The notes beneath the pieces are model-generated. The model was given only the letters and a program-made list of their open reading frames with translations, ran no database searches and was not told where the DNA came from. Of a stretch of 64,000 bases of DNA, positions 10,905 to 22,260 are shown piece after piece. Made by a program: the position numbers and the translations under genes. Origin of the DNA: Theristus sp. LFF4_11. Its lineage: Eukaryota > Nematoda > Chromadorea > Monhysterida > Xyalidae. Position 1 is the stretch's first letter. Each line of letters opens with the position of its first letter. The stretch lies in assembly GCA_030248135.1 (NCBI GenBank), contig JASANC010005750.1, positions 1 to 64,000 of the forward strand, given 5' to 3'.

Positions 10905-11679
10905 GGTCGATCCGGTACCGGTCGATCCGGTACGGTCGATCCGGTACCGGTCGATCCGGTACCGGTCGATCCGGTACCTGGCAATTTTCTGGGGCGGTCG
11001 ATCCGGTACCAGGTCGATCCGGTACCAGGTCGATCCGGTACTCGGTCGATCCGGTACCAATTGAAATTTTCAACTGTTTTAGCATTCAATTCAATTTGTT
11101 TCTGATTTGTTTTCCATTTTTCTTCGTTTCTCTCATTTTATCTGATGTCTGAAACATTTTACCGCAGGTTTTTTTCGCGGGAAATATGAAAATAAAAACA
11201 ACAGACATTTTTCCTCAACTCCATAAGAGAACCGAGCCGAGAATCAGTCTTCATATTTTTATTTTGTTCTCCTTTTCTTGCTGAGCTGATAATTTTGCAA
11301 ATTTTCACCGTCTTGGAGCTTTATTCTTCTGGAAAATAGTTCAGAAAATAAAAAAACATATGGTACACTTGTTTTGCTTTTTTCAGAATCAGATTACGAT
11401 TCCCAAAACCAACCAAGTGTCGCAAGTCGTCGTCGTCTCATATCGTATCATCAACAATCGTATCAACAATCAACCAAAGAAAAATCGAAAACATAACGAA
11501 TTGAACGCTAAAAACCCGTAAAACAGCTGAAAATTTCAATTGGTACCGGATCGACCGAGTACCGGATCGACCTGGTACCGGATCGACCGCCCTAGAAAAT
11601 TGCCAGGTACCGGATCGACCGGTACCGGATCGACCGGTACCGGATCGACCGTACCGGATCGACCGGTACCGGATCGACC
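10905..11679. mobile_element. Foldback-like element with arms of 15-bp subunits (copy 1)
   Basis: The left arm consists of nine GGTCGATCCGGTACC units (one is 14 bp), split 5+4 by a 17-bp spacer TGGCAATTTTCTGGGGC. The right arm carries the reverse-complement unit GGTACCGGATCGACC eight times, split 3+5 by the inverted spacer GCCCTAGAAAATTGCCA. The inner ends are also inverted (AATTGAAATTTTCAACTG against CAGCTGAAAATTTCAATT). The ~480-bp middle has no ORF of note. Arms made of variable tandem subunits resemble Drosophila foldback elements in architecture only; no sequence relation is claimed. Confidence 0.9.
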
Positions 11680-11837
11680 TACAGCCCCCCCAGAGCACCA
11701 GAACCCGTCGGGTGGGGGGGGGGGGGGGGGGGCACCGTGCCACCCCCCTAAAACCGGGCACCCCCCCATCGGACCCCCCCCCCATGGGCCGACACCCCCC
11801 CCCCACACCCCACATGAAATTTTGTCTGGCGGAGACC

Positions 11838-12628
11838 CCCCCAAAATTTTCCGTACACCCTAAAATTTTTTTTCGAAAATCATGATTTTTTGTCTATGGC
11901 GTAGCGGTAGAACTTCGGCCTACAGTTCTGTAGGTACCCGGTTCGAACCTCGCTGTGGACAAGTCATACTCGTTGAAAATTAGAGTGACCAACAAACATC
12001 TGATGGTCTATTCCCTCCTGAGCCGAGGGTAAAATTGGGCTCGGGGCAGTAATTGCCCGTCTCCGCCGGAGTTTGGTACCTTCGGGTTTCCGGAACCGGC
12101 GCGCGTATAATTAAAAAAAATGATTTTTTGTCTATAAAGTCCATAATATAAGCTGAATATATGATAACTTGACCATCTTCATTGTAATTTCAACGATTTT
12201 GCAGCAAAATTTAGCGTTTTTCCTTCAAAATTTAAGCGAAAAATTATCATGGGAGGAGGTGGGGGGTGGACCCCCCACAAAAAATTTTGAAAAAATGCAC
12301 CCCCCATGGGACCCCTCTGGGGGGGGTCCCACGTTACCATAGGTTGGACCCCCCCTCACTTTTTGGTCGGCACCCCCCCCCACGAGCACCATACCCCCCC
12401 CCCCCTTCGAAAATTTGTTTGGGCCCACATTACTTCCCCCCCACCCCCCATGATAATTTTTTCGCTTAAATTTTGAAGGAAAAACGCTAAATTTTGCTGC
12501 AAAATAGTTGAAATTACAATGAAGATGGTCAAGTTCTCATATATTCAGCTTATATGATGGACTTTATAGACAAAAAATCATGATTTGCGAAAAACATTTT
12601 TAGGGTGTACCGAAAATTTTGGGGGGGT
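11838..12628. mobile_element. Large inverted-repeat (foldback/MITE) element interrupted by a SINE
   Basis: The left arm runs AAAATTTTCCGTACACCC, ATCATGATTTTTTGTCTAT, then after the SINE AAAGTCCATAATATAAGC, ATATATGATAACTTGACC, TTCAAAATTTAAGCG and TATCATGGG. The right arm repeats these as the reverse complement: CCCATGATAATTTTTTCGC, TTATATGATGGACTTTATAG, AAAAAATCATGATT, TAGGGTGTACCGAAAATTTT. The centre is the poly-G/C module. Arms are roughly 200 bp excluding the SINE. There is no transposase. Confidence 0.8.
11898..12119 (+). mobile_element. tRNA-derived SINE (family A) with perfect 16-bp target-site duplication
   Basis: The 222-bp insert is bracketed by two identical 16-bp copies of ATGATTTTTTGTCTAT (11882-11897 and 12120-12135). 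Its head has a pol III box A, TGGCGTAGCGG, whose first T is the last base of the duplication, and a box B, GGTTCGAACCT, in tRNA-like spacing (about 43 bp). A tRNA-unrelated body follows (GAGCCGAGGGTAAAATTGGG) and then an A-rich tail, AATTAAAAAAAA. The same host sequence without the insert occurs at 13499-13530, so the insertion is confirmed. It is too degenerate in the stems to be a functional tRNA gene. Confidence 0.92.
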
Positions 12629-13449
12629 CTCCGCCCGCCAAAATTTCTTGAGGGGAGTGGGGGGGTGTCGGCCAAAATGGCGAGGGGGGGACCGAGGATG
12701 GGGGGGTGCCCGGGTTGAGGGGGTGGCACGGTGCCCCCCCCCCCCCACCCGACGGTCTCTGGTGCTCCGGGGGGGTGTACCCCCCCACCCCCCCTCGCCC
12801 ACGGTACTGAGTCAACAAACCTAACTTGTTTTAAAAAAATTTAAAAAACATTTTAATTAAAAAAATTTTCGGTTTTTTTCTAACCCTACAGCCAAGGCAC
12901 GAACTCCCTGGGTTGGCCGGCCTGCTTTATTGGCCTGATTGATTTAGCATGACTTTGATTTTTGAAAATTTTTTTAAATTTTTTTCAAACAAAAATGACG
13001 ATAAATGACGATTTTTGTTTTTTTAAACAACTCTCTAACCCCAGACCAGTAGCGAAGGTGCGGGGGGGGTGGAGTGCGCACAGTCTACCGTGGGCGGGGG
13101 GGGGGGAGGAGACGCACACCCCCGAGCACCGAGACCGTCGGGTGGGGGGGGGGGGGTGGGGGGGGACACCGTGCCACCCCCCTAAAACCGGGCACACCCC
13201 CACACCCCCCCCTACACCCCCCCACCCCCCCCCCCCCATGAAATTTTGGCGCGACTACCGCATCATTATTAAAACAGGGCAGGAGGGGCCCTCCCTTTAA
13301 CACATGAAAGAAAAAAAATGCAAAAACTAAATTGATCATTTTCACCTTATCAAAAAAAGGCTTGGCTTAGGATTAGGATTGGTTTGTCTGGCGGACACCG
13401 CTCATGCAAGCCCCCCCAAAACAAAAAAAATCAAGAGAACAAACGAGCA

Positions 13450-14090
13450 ACCCCCCCCCAAAATTTTCTGCACACCCTAAAATTTTTTTTTCGAAAATCA
13501 TGATTTTTTGTCTATAAAGTCCATAATATAAGCTGAATATATGATAACTTGACCATCTTCATTGTAATTTCAACGATTTTGCAGCAAAATTTAGCGTTTT
13601 TCCTTCAAAATTTAAGCGAAAAATTATCATGGGGGGGGTGGGGGTGGACCCCCACAGAAAATTTTGAAAAAATGCACCCCCCCCCCATGGGACCCCCATG
13701 GGGGACCCACGTTACCATAGTTGGACCCCCCTCACTTTTTGGTCGGCACCCCCCCCCCCCCCCACGGTCAGTACCGTGGGCCCAAAAAAATTTCGAGGGG
13801 GGGGGGGGTATGGTACCGTGGGGGGGGGGGTGCCGACCAAAAAGTGAGGGGGGGGTCCAACCTATGGTAACGTGGGACCCCCCCCCCCAGGGGGGTACCA
13901 TTGGGGGGGGGGGTCCATTTTTTTTTAAAATTTTCTGTGAAGAGGGGGGGGGTCCACCCCCCCTATAACGGCCCCCCCGGGGCCCATGACAAGTTATCAT
14001 ATATTCAGCTTATATTATGGACTTTATAGACAAAAAATCATGATTTCGAAAAAAATTTTAGGGGTGTGCAGAAAATTTTGGGGGGGGGGG
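13450..14090. mobile_element. Second copy of the large inverted-repeat element
   Basis: The left arm (13450-13640) and right arm (13985-14085) are inverted copies of each other and of the arms at 11838-12628, with the same GTCTATAAAGTCCATAATA and AGCTGAATATATGATAAC landmarks. The right arm is shortened. The centre contains C-run/G-run modules. This copy lacks the SINE and so serves as its empty site. Confidence 0.75.
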
Positions 14091-14795
14091 GTGTCCGCCA
14101 GACAAAATTTCATGGGGGGGGGGGGGGGGGGGTGTCGGCCAAATTTTCGGGGGGGGGTCCGATGGGGGGGTGCCCGGTTTTAGGGGGGGTGGCACGGTGC
14201 GCCCCCCCCCCCCCCCCCACCCGACGGTCTCGGGTGCTCTGGGGGGGGTGTACCCCCCCCCCACCCCCCCGCCCACGGTACTGCCCACGGTACCCCCCCA
14301 CCCCCCCCTCGAAATTTTTTTTGGGTCCACGGTACTGGTCCACACCCCCCTCAGCCGAAAATCCTGCCCCGTGCACGGGCAGATACCGTTGTACCCCCCT
14401 CCCCCCTTTACCTCGACACGGGTACTAGACTCCCCCCCCCCCTCCGCGAGAAAACACGGGATCGCACCCCCCCTCACGGTGGTCAATCTCATCTCAATTT
14501 TTTCCAAAAATAGCGTAATTTTTGCATTTTTCTTGACGTTTGTGTCTGTCCCTGCATAGATTTTGTTGTTTCTGACCAAACAAGCAGCTTGTTTGCACAA
14601 AATATTCTGTATTTTACAAGAATTTCTGTGTTTTTCTAAGGCAAAAATTTGGTGTTACCGGTGCGATCCCGTGCACCCCCCCTCACGAAATTTTTCTGTC
14701 AGTGCAGTGAGTGCACTCCCCCCCCCCCCTCAGGAAAATTTGCTGCCCGTGCACCCCCCCCTCACCGAAAAGGCACCTGCTGACCCCCGGCATGC

Positions 14796-15552
14796 GGTCG
14801 ATCCGGTACCGGTCGATCCGGTACGGTCGATCCGGTACCGGTCGATCCGGTACCGGTCGATCCGGTACCAGGTCGATCCGGTACTCGGTCGATCCGGTAC
14901 CAATTGAAATTTTCAACTGTTTTAGCATTCAATTCAATTTGTTTCTGATTTGTTTTCCATTTTTCTTCGTTTCTCTCATTTTATCTGATGTCTGAAACAT
15001 TTTACCGCAGGTTTTTTCGCGGGAAATATGAAAATAAAAACAACAGACATTTTTCCTCAACTCCAAAAGAGAACCGAATCAGTCTTCATATTTTGTTCTC
15101 TTTTTCTTGCTGAGCTGATAATTTTGCAAATTTTCACCGTCTTGGAGCTTTATTCTTCTGGAAAATAGTTCAGAAAAAAACATATGGTACACTTGTGTTG
15201 CTTTTTCAGAATCAGATTACGATTACCAAAACCAACCAAGTGTCGCAAGCAAGTCGTCGTCGTCTCATATCGTATCATCAACAATCGTATCAACAATCAA
15301 CCAAAGAAAAATCGAAAACATAACGAATTGAACGCTAAAAACCCGTAAAACAGCTGAAAATTTCAATTGGTACCGGATCGACCGAGTACCGGATCGACCG
15401 GTACCGGATCGACCGCCCTAGAAAATTGCCAGGTACCGGATCGACCGGTACCGGATCGACCGCCCTAGAAAATTGCCAGGCACCGGATCGACCGGTACCG
15501 GATCGACCGGTACCGGATCGACCGTACCGGATCGACCGGTACCGGATCGACC
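14796..15552. mobile_element. Foldback-like element with arms of 15-bp subunits (copy 2)
   Basis: The interior matches copy 1 closely. The left arm has seven GGTCGATCCGGTACC units and no spacer. The right arm has ten reverse-complement units with the 17-bp spacer GCCCTAGAAAATTGCCA present twice. Both copies share the same outer junctions (GCATGC before the left arm, TACAGCCCCC after the right arm). Subunit number therefore differs between arms and between copies. Confidence 0.9.
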
Positions 15553-15561
15553 TACAGCCCC

Positions 15562-16044
15562 CATAGTTGTTCTAGGGGGGGCCTGAAGGGGCGGGGCCCG
15601 GCCCCCCCCAAAAAATTTTCGAATCTATCTCTATCAGACAGGTTTTTTTTGGCACAGCTATTATCTATCTAAAAAAAAATTTTCAGCCAGCTATCTATCT
15701 AAAAATTTTTGTCTCCGAAGACATAAAATGAGTCAATTTTTGACCAAAATTGACCATTTTTGCTCGTGATTCTTGAAAATTTCGCTAATTTTAGGTAAAA
15801 TACGCGTTTATACTTGATTTTTAGTGTATTTTTAGTATTATTTTGCTGTTTTTATAGCTTTTTAGCGTTTTAGCTATCTATCTATCAAATTTCAAAATTT
15901 TGACCGGCCCCCCCCCCCAAAGTCACATGCCCCCCCCCCCGCGCCCCCCCAAAATTTTCCAGCTATCTATCTATCTGGAAAATTTGCTCCAGCTATCTAT
16001 ATCGGCGCCCCCCCCCCCAACCCCTCGGCTCTGGAACAACTATG
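15562..16044. mobile_element. Element with CATAGTTGTTC terminal inverted repeats
   Basis: It starts CATAGTTGTTCTAGG and ends GGAACAACTATG. The interior has repeated GCTATCTATCTA blocks, G/C-runs and AAATACGCGTTTATACTTG. The interior recurs inverted at 51450-51700, and the CATAGTTGTTC end recurs at 50312, 50344 and 51723. There is no coding sequence. Confidence 0.7.
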
Positions 16045-16707
16045 CCCACCCCACCCCATCTCTACTTTTTTCGATGAATTGTCACGTTATCATTCAGCTT
16101 GGCTTATGTTATGTTATGGACTTTAGAGACGAAATTTCATGGTTTTTGAACAAAAAATGACGATTTTTATTTTTAAATTTTTTTAAACCCCGAAAAAACG
16201 AATAAAAAAGTTTAGAAAACTTTCGAAACCTAGCCGTTACCCTGAACCTGAGTTGACAAAACATCTCAGCTTTGCCGTTTTCAGCCCAAGTTTGAATGTC
16301 AACAGCGACCTGCGTGCGTGCGACGCAGCAACTGCAACAGAAGCCCGCCGGTGCGGGTGGTCGTGGGTGGATCGTGGGGTGGTACGGTACGATTACGATT
16401 CTAATTAACAACAATGTGACCGTGCCTGGTGTCTGCTGAATGAGCTGTGTTTTATTGATGGAACCCTATTTCTGTCTATGAAGCAAGTAATAAAGCAACA
16501 CGACAACGGATGGAACAACAACACCACGCATGCGACATCGCTGTGTATTAGCATATTGTGTGCACACGAGTCGCACGACTAAATGAGTAAACTTACGACT
16601 AAACTAAGCAATCTACAAAGCAACAAATAAAGCAAAAAGAAAGGTCAGCACTCGCACGTTGTTCGTTGTTGGCTGACGTCGTCGTCGACGTCGTCGTGTC
16701 ACTCCAA
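16045..16707. other. Region upstream of MGAT4, no gene seen
   Basis: 16130-16200 holds a fragment of the GACGATTTTT repeat family (full element at 63523-63947). The remaining ~500 bp are unique, with no exon signal, and presumably contain the MGAT4 promoter; no TATA box stands out. Confidence 0.4.
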
Positions 16708-19700
16708 ATGGTGCGTTTGTCGTTCTTGAATCGACGAAACTCGCACATCACGACGCTCGGATTGATTCTGTTGGCCGCAGTGACACTAATGCTCACGATG
16801 ATGCTTGGATCGGACGTTCATTCGGTACAGGATGACGAACGACAGGTGAGTCAGACACTCGGAGGGAACAGACGTTACCACGGTGGGCGTTTGGTTCGGT
16901 CGTTTCCATAGATCTGTGTTCTCTCTCAGTTTCTTCGCGGTCAATTATCCGTGTAACTTTTGATCGCGTCTGCAATTTGTTCACGCATTCATTCGTACTA
17001 TTTGCCAATGAATGTTGTCAACTGGAACTTGGTGTCCCGCCCGATCTAAATTGCCGCGAGAGTCGACTTTGTGAACACACAAAGATACTGATTAAAAGCA
17101 TAAACGGAATAAAAATAAATTAAACGGAATTGTTTAAAAAAGAAGATGTAAAGCCGGGTGATGTATCGTTTCTTCAGTCGCTTGTCAACCGTCTGTCCGA
17201 GCTGGAAGGCATGATGGAGCACGTCAGTTTCATGGATCGCGAGAAGTCCAAGGTGTTGTTCGAGTTGCGTACGCAGCTGGCGCTGCTGCGTCAAGTTGAC
17301 GGCGCCGCTGGTGGCGGCCTCAGTTATTCCACTTACAACCAGTCTTCCGTGCACGACTCCAGCAATTCGGGACAGTACTTTGTGAACGCCTCTGGGCAGT
17401 GGCGGCCGCGCAACGGCAGCAATCTCGCAGTGCACACCGGCAACATGTCCGTGCCGGTCAGCAGCGGCGGCTTCATTGTTCACCCTCTTTTGTTTTGTTG
17501 GTGTTGTTGTTGGGATTTTTAGGCGATGTTTTTAGCCAACAGGGCGTACCCAGAGAAGCGTACGAAACGCCATTGAGTAGGGCGCCCATCGAGTTTTCTC
17601 TGTCATTAAGTGCCTATACACCCCTCGGCGGGGCTCGATCCCTCGAGCGCACAGACTGCAGTCTAACGCACTACCACCAGGCAACGGGGGTGACTTTTGT
17701 GCGCACTGCAAGTGTTGGATGAAATTAGTTTTTTCTCGATTGTACAGATTTTCGGCGACATCGCCATTCCGACCATCTACGACGCACTGCCGCATCTGCT
17801 GAACGCGGCGCCGACGCTTGCGCTGACGCCGTCGGTGCGCATCGCCACCGGCCACAGGCGCAACATCGAGTTCGTCATCGGCATTCCAACCGTCGCGCGA
17901 CCAAAGGTGCGCCACTGGTGCACTTTGTGTGGTGTGGTGGGTGCTGTTGGGTGCACGCAGCGCACAACCAGTTGAGAGATGCGCTTTGATAACGCTCAAT
18001 TTGTGCACGTCTGGTTGGTTGTGTGCATGCACTGATGAACAAAACTGGGATGATTTTCGGTGTGCTCAACTGGAAGTCCAAAATGAAACCGCTGTATGCA
18101 GTAAACGAAAATGTCGGTCGGCAGCTTTGGTTAGTTTTTCAGGCATCGTATTTGTCAACAACGCTGCGTTCACTGCTTGACAATCTCCGACCAGATGAGA
18201 TGCACTCAGTTCTGATTGTCGTGTTCTTGGCTGATGTCAAAGGGGCGCAGTCTGAGTTTGTACATGAGCAATTGACGTTAATAAAGGCTGATTTCAAGCA
18301 CGCCATTGATACGGGTTTATTAGAGGTCAGTTTGTTTTCAAGGTGTACAGTATGTTTGTTCAAACCTGTCATTTTTTGCATCGGAGTTGCATGAAAACAT
18401 ATTTGGTTACAATTGGAGCATTATGCACTGTATTCTGCAAAACAGTGACGTGTTTAAACAAACATACTTTGGCAATATCGAATTCGTATCGATCGAAGCA
18501 GGGTTTTTGAGTAAAACGGTAAAACGATGCAATTGGCAACTGCAATTCTGTGCATCGTTGTAAAATGATGCTCAGAACGAAAAAATGACACCAAACAAGC
18601 ACAAAAACCATTTCGTGTCTTGTTTCGAGATTTTCAGAAACCAAATTTCATTTGCAGACATTTTTTTGACAATTTGCAGACAAGATCAATGTTTGCTGTT
18701 TGTCGTTTGCAGATTGTGGCACCCTCAGCCGATTACTACCCGTCCGATTTGACTCGTCTCCCGTCGACGTTTGACGATCCACCGGAGCGAATGTACTGGC
18801 GCACAAAGCAGAACCTTGACTACGCCTATCTCATGATGTATTGCCAACGGCGGGCTCGCTACTATTTGGTCAGTTACTCAGTCTCGTGATTGCATACATT
18901 AACTTTTCAGCTATTTTTTTTGTCTCGAACGTGTCAATTTGGCTGCTTACCATTACTGCAAACCGTTCAATAATTGTCTGTAGAGCATGATGAGATGCTG
19001 ATAGTGTAGGCTTGCGGCTGATCGAAAGCTTTATGCTGAACGTTCGCATTCAAGTTGCCGCATCGTATACGACCAAGGTCGCCCCACCCGAGCCCACAGT
19101 GACGTTTTCATTCTACCATTCAGCAACTCGAGGACGACGTCATCACCAAGCCCGACTATCTCGCGCTGATGCGTACGTTCATGGCGCAACACTCGTCAGC
19201 GCCGTGGTTCATGCTCGAGTTCAGTTCGCTCGGTTTCATTGGTAAACTGTTCCGCGCGTCCGATCTGCCGACGGTCGTCGAGTTCGTGCTGATGTTTCAT
19301 CGCGAGAAACCGGTCGACTGGCTGCTCGACCACATTTTCTACGTGAAATACTGCAGCCCGGAGAAGTCGAGCAAAACCTGCCAAAAGGTACGTGCTAGTT
19401 TCGAGCTCTTCAAGGTTTCCAAATAAACTAGTTTTATCTGGTAACGCCGGGGGTTTGCTTCAAGAATTTTTGTTCAAAACGTCTCAGGTGTTTTTATTTT
19501 TTTGCCAAAATCTTGTGTTACATATCTTTTCCAAAAAAATTCATTTTTGTTATTTTGTTTTACGAAATAAAACTTGTTTCCACAAATAATCCCGTTTTTT
19601 CGCTCTTTTCTTTTCATGCTTCCCATGCTTGACAAAATGATGTCTGCTTCTTTTAGTCCAAAACCCAAAAAACGAGAGTTTTGAAACTGAATCGGAAACC

Positions 19701-22260
19701 AGGAACCTGTACTGGGTTTTATCAACACCAAAAAAGACCACAAGCACTCTGTTCTGCGGTCTGCCAAAGTAAACGAAACGGAATGAATAACGTTCTTGAT
19801 TATTCACATCGTTTCAAATTCAGTGAGCTATTTCTGAACGTGTATCAATATGTATAGAATGCGTTTTTTTTCAATTCGGTTGCGTTTGAGTCTTTCAATG
19901 TAAAAAGTAAGCGATGTATCAGTTCGTGTTCTTTTATGTCCTTTGGCGCTGAAACAGTATCGCATTGTGGTGAGAGTGTGTGGCAAAATTGAATTCAGCC
20001 ATTTTTACGCGTCAAGTTGAGCGACGCGACCGAACTGCTACACAGACACACGCGAGAAACGAATGATGTTCTCGGTGGCGTGTCGGCGCGTGAGATTGCG
20101 CTGCATCAAGACGACCGTTTCAATTTGTGCGTGCTGCTGTCAGAGTGCAACGCTGCGCTGCCCATTGCCGGCTGTGTGTTCGCAAGTGCGAGTGCTGTGC
20201 TGCTCGTGCATTATTTCCACAGTGCCAGCAACAACGTGAAAACAGGCGCAGGGGGACTGTATGCGGCTGGCGTTTCATGATCATAATAACATTGAGACGT
20301 GTGCGCGCGTTTCGCGCTGCTGCTGCTTTTATTATCAGCGTTTATTGTGCGCCTTTAGAACAGAATGAACAACAACCGAATGGGCTTTATGCCGTAGCGC
20401 CGCAAGCACGTGCGCTCTCCAATATAGCTTGTTTTTTGTCGGTTCGGGGCGGAATGAATATCAAATGAAATCGCTCAACGAACAGTTTTATTTGTTGTTG
20501 TTGAAAAGTTACCGACATCGGCAACTGTTTCACTGTAAGAATGGTCTACAATGATTTTGATATTCCGTTACCCATTATGAATGTTCCGGACAGCCATGAG
20601 ATAAGTTGCTGCACTACGTCTTCTCCAGTGTCGCTTTTTTCAACAAAAATGCCTTCATTGATTGTGCCTCTGTGTTTGAACGAACGCAATTTGTGAACAA
20701 ACTTCTCTGGCTCTTTCGCGGTTCGCGGCTGTGTGTTCTTATGGTATCGAATGTCTACTTAGTGTTGGAGCTGTCAACTGTGAATTTTTGTAATGACGAA
20801 TGCTGTGGTAGAAATGCAGAGTTACTGGTGTGGTGATACAATGTTTAGTTGATAACTTGCACGCAGGTTGTTGGTGTGGTTGTTGGGGATTTTAGGTGAT
20901 GTTTTTAGCCAGGGCTAACCCAGCAAAGCGTTCAGGACGCCATTGAGTAAGGCACCCATCGTGTTTTCTCTGTTATTAGGTGCCTGTACACACCTGGGCG
21001 GGGCCCAATCGGCGGGGCGGAAGATATATGAAGAAAGATGAAAGCAAAAAATATAATACACCATGAAGACTAAACACAGAAAACGCGCAAGCGAATTGGT
21101 GAGCTGTTGGCGGTAAAACGCCCGACAACGGTGGTAACAAACGAGACAAACTCTTAAGGCCCGTTCATACTGACGTATGCTGACGTACGTCGACGTCTCC
21201 ATGAACGGTAATATGCAATAACACTGGACCTAACGTGACGTGCCGTATCCGCATACGTCAGTATGAACGGGCCTTTACCACTCTTCAGGTGAAAAAGTTG
21301 CACGCGTTCCGCCGGAAGCCGTCGATCTTCCAGCACATCGGCGTGCACTCGTCCTTGGCGGGCAAGGTGCAGAAACTGAAGGAGAAGGACTTTGGCAAGC
21401 CGGTGATGCATCGGCCGCACACCGACAATCCACCGGCGAACATCACGACCACACTGAAGACATATCAGAAGTACAACATCGAGGACGCTTATGCGGGCAC
21501 GTCCTTCTTCTGGGGACTGCTGCCGCAGCCGAACGACTTCATACGATTCGACTTCAATCCGCCGGTCGTGATCGAATGTCAGTGTTGCTTTGGGGAAGGG
21601 GATGACGTACTGACGGTTTTTGCAGTAAAAATGTGGATTGTTCATCAACCAAGCAAGGGGTAGTTGTTGAGTTTCAAGTTGCAACATGACTAATGGAAAT
21701 TTATTTGAGCATGTCTGTCTGAAATGACGTTTTTTTTGTTTAAAAACGCTTGTTTGTCAAGCACAGAATTTCAGTTCTGTGCACTTTTTCACATATTTTT
21801 TTAAAAAAGTGCTGCTTGCTTGCTACATATGGCGAGCGCATGTTTTAGAGCACGTGACGTCATTTCGGTCCGACACGTTCGAACAAATAAGCTATAAGTT
21901 TGTTTTTATCGCATTTTTCAATGCATTTCAGCATTCACGTTCCGGTCGGGCAATCTTGAGCATCCAGACGACAAATTTTACAATACAACCGTCGAGGTGC
22001 AGCTGACGGAAGGCGACATCAGCAGGCTGCAGCCTGGCGAGCCGTTGGCATTGGCCGACCGAAGGACAGACACGGCGGACAAGAGGACCGTGAATCCGTG
22101 GCTGGTCGTCGGTGAATTCACGGCCAGCGGCAGTGCGTACGGCCAACTGAACAGCACTGTGCCGGTGCGCTCGTTGCGGCTGTTCGTGCACACGGAGTCG
22201 GCGTTCTGGCTGATACTGAGCGAACTCTGGATACGCACACCGCAACACGCGCGTCGGTAG
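16708..22260 (+). CDS. MGAT4: Alpha-1,3-mannosyl-glycoprotein 4-beta-N-acetylglucosaminyltransferase (GnT-IV)
   Basis: Golgi enzyme that adds a beta-1,4-linked GlcNAc to the alpha-1,3 mannose arm of N-glycans. Eight exons keep frame throughout: 16708-16845, 17178-17477, 17748-17906, 18143-18325, 18713-18868, 19124-19387, 21289-21577, 21932-22260 (TAG), giving about 605 residues (vertebrate MGAT4A about 535). Residues 14-33 form a single hydrophobic segment with flanking basic residues, a type II membrane anchor. A predicted coiled coil (SLVNRLSELEGMMEHV) follows. The glycosyltransferase core is recognised by EFVIGIPTVAR, RTKQNLDYAYLMMY, the acidic LEDDV at 314-318, LEFSSLGFIGK, EKPVDWLLDHIFYVKYC and FQHIGVHSSLAGK. 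The C-terminal exon (FRSGNLEHPDDKFYNTTVE) matches the family lectin-like tail. The extra length lies in the Ser/Gly-rich stem encoded by exon 2. Introns 2 and 6 carry SINEs and intron 6 also a MITE next to its acceptor. Confidence 0.95.
17497..17690 (-). mobile_element. tRNA-derived SINE, family B (inside MGAT4 intron 2)
   Basis: On the minus strand the copy starts with a tRNA-like head, TGCCTGGTGGTAGTGC (box A) and GGGATCGAGCCC (box B), continues with TATAGGCACTTAATGACAGA and ends in a CAACAACAACACCAAC tail. It fills most of the 270-bp intron (17478-17747). A second copy lies at 20867-21010 and a relic at 810-880. Confidence 0.75.
20867..21010 (-). mobile_element. Truncated tRNA-derived SINE, family B (MGAT4 intron 6)
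   Basis: Matches the 3' two-thirds of the copy at 17497-17690, including CCATTGAGTA, TTTTCTCTGTTATTA, GTGCCTGTACACACC and the CAACA-type tail. The tRNA-like head is lost after box B (GGGCCCAATC). Confidence 0.7.
21157..21274. mobile_element. Tourist/Harbinger-like MITE with TTA target-site duplication
   Basis: The element begins AGGCCCGTTCATACTGACG and ends with the inverted CGTCAGTATGAACGGGCCT, flanked by TTA on each side (21154-21156, 21275-21277). A 3-bp TTA duplication is characteristic of PIF/Harbinger transposons. The 118-bp interior contains TGACGTACGTCGACG, as in the 7818-8934 repeat. It ends only 14 bp before MGAT4 exon 7. Confidence 0.85.

Larger units (their letters stand above)
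11680..14795. repeat. Nested G/C-run modules and inverted repeats
   Basis: This region is a patchwork of GAGCACC...GTCGGGTGGGG, GGCACCGTGCCACC and AAAACCGGGCACC modules separated by homopolymer runs of up to about 18 G or C. Copies appear in both orientations at 11.69-11.83, 12.6-12.8, 13.07-13.25 and 14.1-14.3 kb. Two large inverted-repeat elements and one SINE (listed separately) lie inside. 14340-14790 has further C-run blocks. I see no host gene here. Confidence 0.75.

Noticed and set aside
10604..11152. Open frames rich in DRPGTGS-type repeats across the foldback arms
   Set aside because: They are translations of the 15-bp tandem units, present on both strands in several frames.
11890..11970. 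Functional tRNA gene
   Set aside because: Box A and B are present, but the sequence is the head of a SINE with a long unrelated body, a tail and target-site duplications, and the stems do not pair as in a tRNA.
13549..14600. Gly/Pro-rich open frames up to 180 residues
   Set aside because: They are products of long G and C runs in the repeat modules and differ in every frame.
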